A DNA stretch of 64,000 nucleotides, taken from Streptococcus mitis (GTDB taxonomy: Bacteria > Bacillota > Bacilli > Lactobacillales > Streptococcaceae). This document shows, one piece after another, positions 60,990 to 64,000 of the stretch. Every line of letters starts with the position of its first letter. The first letter of the stretch is position 1. A program made the translations under genes and the position numbers. The notes under the pieces were generated by a model. That model saw only the letters and a program-made list of their open reading frames with translations, ran no database searches and had not been told where the DNA came from. Location: the NCBI RefSeq assembly GCF_002005545.1, contig NZ_LBMT01000001.1:498579-562578 (forward strand), in the 5' to 3' direction.

Positions 60990-61631
60990 ATGAAACTACT
61001 TAAAAACCTTGGCTGGTTTCTTCTAGCCATTCTATCCTTTTTATTCATCTATGGCTTCATTCAGGTGCTCGCGACTACGTCGCTTGCCTTAGGCGCTTCA
61101 CCCTATGCTGTGACCTTGCTCTATGTGGCCTTGGCTGGAGTTTATGTGTACGGCATTTACAAATGGTATCAGAAAGGTCCTGTTCGTATTGAGAAGAGTG
61201 GCTTCAACCGATTTATTTGGCTTCCTGCCTTGGTTTGGTTCTTATCTCTGGTTGTCCAGTTTTTCTTGCCAAATGATCCTTCAGTAAATCAGCAAATAGC
61301 GATAGACTTGACCTTGTCTCAACCACTTTTCTCATTCTTTGCGGTCGTTATTTTTGCTCCTTTGACGGAAGAACTTATCTTTAGAGGGATGCTGGCACGC
61401 TATCTCTTTCCTAAGCAGGACAATAGTAAACAAACTCTGATTTTTCTTCTGGTATCCAGTGTTCTGTTTACCTTGATTCATTTCCCAGGTGATGTGCAAC
61501 AATTTTTTGTCTATTTTAGCCTTGGTTTTAGTTTGGGATTGGCCTATATTAGCAGAAAAGGTCTGGTCTACAGTATTTCTCTCCACGCTTTGAATAATTT
61601 AGTCGGCTTTTTGATGATACTCATGCTATAA
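60990..61631 (+). CDS. CPBP-family intramembrane metalloprotease (Abi/CAAX-type)
   Basis: 213 aa, about six spans. Motif 1 APLTEELIFRGMLAR has the Glu-Glu-X3-Arg catalytic start, motif 2 FTLIHFPG and motif 3 SLHALNNLVG add the His and Asn residues. In streptococci and lactobacilli such proteases lie in bacteriocin-immunity and competence loci. It could release a signal from a membrane peptide or protect from one. Last core gene of the cassette; ribosome site GGAG. Confidence 0.9.
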   Translation: MKLLKNLGWFLLAILSFLFIYGFIQVLATTSLALGASPYAVTLLYVALAGVYVYGIYKWYQKGPVRIEKSGFNRFIWLPALVWFLSLVVQFFLPNDPSVNQQIAIDLTLSQPLFSFFAVVIFAPLTEELIFRGMLARYLFPKQDNSKQTLIFLLVSSVLFTLIHFPGDVQQFFVYFSLGFSLGLAYISRKGLVYSISLHALNNLVGFLMILML

Positions 61632-61648
61632 TAGAGTCAGGAGGTCAC

Positions 61649-61879
61649 ATGAAACGAGTAATTTTATTAGCAGTGATTCAAGCAGTCGTTCTATTTTTCA
61701 TCATTGGGGGATTAGCTTATGCCTTCAAAGGTGATTTCTTCTATAGCCACCTAGCAGTGGTCTTTGCCCCTATTGCTGGTATCTGGCGTTTTGGGACAGC
61801 TTACACAACGGAGATTGTCTTGCCTCGAAAGGCAGCTGAAATTGCTGAAAAGCGTAAAGCAGGCAAAAATTCAAAATAA
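61649..61879 (+). CDS. Small two-span membrane protein, 76 aa
   Basis: MKRVILLAVIQAVVLFFII and AVVFAPIAGIWRFGTAY are the two hydrophobic parts; the tail is basic (EIAEKRKAGKNSK). Ribosome site CAGGAGG. It belongs to the same direction and likely the same transcript as the CPBP gene, 17 bases upstream, and is closed by the terminator at 61883. Function unknown. Confidence 0.75.
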   Translation: MKRVILLAVIQAVVLFFIIGGLAYAFKGDFFYSHLAVVFAPIAGIWRFGTAYTTEIVLPRKAAEIAEKRKAGKNSK

Positions 61880-61882
61880 AAG

Positions 61883-61908
61883 AGTCCGGTGAAGTTCATC
61901 GGATTTTT
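61883..61908 (+). terminator. Terminator of the HTH/ABC/CPBP cassette
   Basis: AGTCCGGTGA and TCATCGGATT arms, ten pairs with wobble, loop AGT, then TTT. Confidence 0.75.
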
Positions 61909-62033
61909 GTATGTGCGTTAATTTTTAGGGACTTTACCTGATTTTTAAAGTCAGGCAAACTTTTCTGATGATTTTCATGAAGAGCCTGCGCTTTTATGGT
62001 AAAATAGTAACAGAATAAAAGAGGAGAGAAAAC

Positions 62034-63797
62034 ATGAAACGTAGTATGTATGCTGGTCGTGTTCGTGAGGAACACATCGGACAAGAAATGACCTTGAAAG
62101 GATGGGTTGGCCGTCGTCGTGACCTTGGTGGTTTAATCTTTATCGATCTTCGTGACCGTGAAGGAATCATGCAGTTGGTTATCAATCCTGAAAAAGTATC
62201 TGCAGAGGTTATGGCAACAGCTGAAAGCCTTCGTAGCGAATTTGTTATCGAGGTGACTGGACAGGTCGCTGCGCGTGAGCAAGCCAATGATAAGTTGCCA
62301 ACTGGTGCAGTTGAGTTAAACGTGACAACTCTGACAGTGCTTAATACAGCTAAAACAACACCATTTGAGATTAAAGATGGCATTGAGGCCAATGACGATA
62401 CACGTTTGCGTTACCGTTACCTTGACCTGCGTCGTCCAGAAATGTTGGAAAATCTTAAACTTCGTGCTAAGGTGACCCACTCTATCCACAACTACTTGGA
62501 TGAGTTGGAGTTTATCGACGTGGAGACACCATTCCTTTCTAAGTCAACTCCTGAAGGGGCGCGTGACTATTTGGTGCCGTCTCGTGTTAATAAAGGGCAT
62601 TTTTACGCTCTTCCTCAAAGTCCACAAATCACGAAACAGCTCTTGATGAATGCTGGTTTTGACCGTTACTACCAAATTGTTAAATGTTTCCGTGACGAGG
62701 ACTTGCGTGGTGACCGCCAGCCTGAGTTTACTCAGGTCGACTTGGAAACGTCCTTCCTTACTGAGCAAGAAATCCAAGATATCACAGAAGGCTTGATTGC
62801 GCGCGTGATGAAGGAAACAAAAGGAATTGAGGTAACTCTTCCATTCCCTCGTATGAAATACGATGACGCTATGGCTCTTTACGGTTCTGACAAGCCAGAT
62901 ACTCGTTTTGACATGTTGCTTCAGGACTTGACAGAAGTGGTCAAAGGTGTAGACTTTAAAGTCTTTTCAGAAGCACCTGCTGTAAAAGCCATTGTGGTCA
63001 AAGGCGCTGCGGACAACTATTCACGTAAAGACATCGACAAGATGACGGAAGTAGCCAAACAGTACGGTGCCAAAGGTCTTGCTTGGGTCAAGGTAGTTGA
63101 TGGAGAACTAAACGGACCAGTTGCCAAGTTCTTGACAGGCATCCAAGCAGAATTGACAACAGCGCTTGCACTTGAAGATAAGGACCTCGTTCTCTTTGTG
63201 GCGGATACGCTTGAAGTGGCCAATGCAACTCTTGGTGCCCTTCGTGGACGTATTGCCAAAGAGCTTGGTTTGATTGACAATGATAAATTCAACTTCCTTT
63301 GGGTGGTTGATTGGCCAATGTTTGAATGGTCTGAAGAAGAAGGTCGCTACATGAGCGCCCACCATCCGTTCACCCTTCCACAGGAAGAAACAGCTCACGA
63401 ATTAGAAGGTGATTTGGCTAAGGTTCGTGCCATTGCTTACGATATTGTCTTGAACGGTTATGAGCTTGGTGGTGGTAGCCTTCGTATCAACCAAAAAGAC
63501 CTTCAAGAACGTATGTTTAAGGCTCTTGGTTTCTCAGCTGAAGAAGCAAATGACCAGTTTGGCTTCCTTCTTGAAGCCATGGACTATGGTTTCCCACCAC
63601 ACGGTGGCTTGGCTATCGGGCTTGACCGATTTGTCATGCTCTTAGCAGGAGAAGAAAATATCCGTGAAGTCATTGCCTTTCCTAAGAACAACAAGGCAAG
63701 TGACCCAATGACACAAGCTCCTTCAACAGTAGCTCTCAAACAACTAGAGGAACTCAGCTTACAAGTAGAAGAAGATGAAACAAGCAAAACGAATTAA
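62034..63797 (+). CDS. aspS: Aspartyl-tRNA synthetase
   Basis: Class IIb synthetase, 587 aa, charging tRNA-Asp. The N-terminal OB fold reads tRNA ([20 protein letters not shown] near 22-42, read in parts), motif 2 [17 protein letters not shown], a GAD insertion (about 290-420), motif 3 [15 protein letters not shown] near the end. An extended -10 TGGTAAAAT ends about 25 bases upstream of the ribosome site GAGGAGAG. The next gene starts inside its last codons. Confidence 0.97.
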   Translation: MKRSMYAGRVREEHIGQEMTLKGWVGRRRDLGGLIFIDLRDREGIMQLVINPEKVSAEVMATAESLRSEFVIEVTGQVAAREQANDKLPTGAVELNVTTLTVLNTAKTTPFEIKDGIEANDDTRLRYRYLDLRRPEMLENLKLRAKVTHSIHNYLDELEFIDVETPFLSKSTPEGARDYLVPSRVNKGHFYALPQSPQITKQLLMNAGFDRYYQIVKCFRDEDLRGDRQPEFTQVDLETSFLTEQEIQDITEGLIARVMKETKGIEVTLPFPRMKYDDAMALYGSDKPDTRFDMLLQDLTEVVKGVDFKVFSEAPAVKAIVVKGAADNYSRKDIDKMTEVAKQYGAKGLAWVKVVDGELNGPVAKFLTGIQAELTTALALEDKDLVLFVADTLEVANATLGALRGRIAKELGLIDNDKFNFLWVVDWPMFEWSEEEGRYMSAHHPFTLPQEETAHELEGDLAKVRAIAYDIVLNGYELGGGSLRINQKDLQERMFKALGFSAEEANDQFGFLLEAMDYGFPPHGGLAIGLDRFVMLLAGEENIREVIAFPKNNKASDPMTQAPSTVALKQLEELSLQVEEDETSKTN

Positions 63798-64000
63798 GCG
63801 GTGGCGCTATTATCTGCGCCGCTTTGCTCATCAGATAAAAATTTTACGTGTCTTACAAAGCATCTCTCGTGAAAAATACGATGAGAAGATTTCGGCTTCT
63901 CTGGTCTATGGTTTTTTATCAGCAGTAGCGGTCAATTTCTTTTTCCAACCAGGTCATGTGTATTCGAGTGGTGCGACAGGTCTGGCACAGATTATCTCTG
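63775..64000 (+). CDS. YitT-family (DUF161/DUF2179) membrane protein, N-terminal part
   Basis: Open at the right edge. A basic N-terminus ([16 protein letters not shown]) is followed by [19 protein letters not shown] and [11 protein letters not shown], the first membrane segment and the glycine motif of the YitT family. The start at ATG 63775 overlaps aspS by 23 bases. Only 75 residues are visible. Function of the family is unknown. Confidence 0.82.
   Translation, partial: MKQAKRIKRWRYYLRRFAHQIKILRVLQSISREKYDEKISASLVYGFLSAVAVNFFFQPGHVYSSGATGLAQIIS

Overview
The window is a piece of chromosome from a Streptococcus of the mitis group (S. mitis / S. pneumoniae / S. pseudopneumoniae). Evidence: four BOX repeats, comAB followed by a complete purine operon, a bgaC/mannose-type PTS operon, a choline-binding protein, a SSURE-repeat LPxTG adhesin (PavB type) next to a two-component system, and protein sequences that look near-identical to pneumococcal ones for ComA and BgaC but more diverged for PurL. 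Gene order is mostly that of the pneumococcal origin region, with differences that point to S. mitis rather than typical S. pneumoniae: no strH between purB and the GntR gene, an extra acetyltransferase and an HNH-nuclease block inside the pur cluster, and rpsD joined directly to the rpmG-to-aspS block.

Layout. 1-600: small membrane ORF between two near-identical terminators, then a ComE direct-repeat site and a BOX in front of comAB. 621-4136: comA-comB, the exporter that cleaves and secretes competence peptide. 4214-21834: purC-L-F-M-N-H, then purD with its own PurR-type promoter, purE-K, a low-GC accessory block (acidic protein, membrane-anchored protein, HNH nuclease), and purB. Several junctions in this cluster carry broken copies of the end of the neighbouring gene, and purD-purE holds two structured non-coding modules. 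22015-30024: GntR repressor, divergent bgaC, PTS IIB-IIC-IID-IIA, agaS and galM, for beta-1,3-galactosides of host glycans. 30161-37602: choline-binding CAP protein, dioxygenase-like protein, acyltransferase, nucleoside phosphorylase, TrkH with its c-di-AMP-type RCK partner, and a GT2 glycosyltransferase. 37718-42300: PavB-like adhesin and its two-component system. 42307-43106: rpsD with a structured leader. 43281-43905: RelBE-type toxin-antitoxin pair.

From about 44.1 kb the content is that of the region on the other side of the replication origin in TIGR4-like pneumococci, in inverted order: rpmG, rpmF, RHH/SPFH pair, a PRD regulator with an ascorbate-type PTS IIB/IIC and split transketolase, ilvD with a SufT-like protein, Rgg plus MFS exporter, hisS, an autoregulated HTH/ABC/CPBP membrane-stress cassette, aspS, and the start of a YitT-family gene at the right edge.

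The least explained parts are the paired structured modules between purD and purE, the recurrent duplicated gene ends at pur junctions, the HNH block at 18.4-20.4 kb, and the operator-controlled cassette at 57.7-61.9 kb. No tRNA, rRNA, CRISPR array, transposase or complete insertion sequence was seen.
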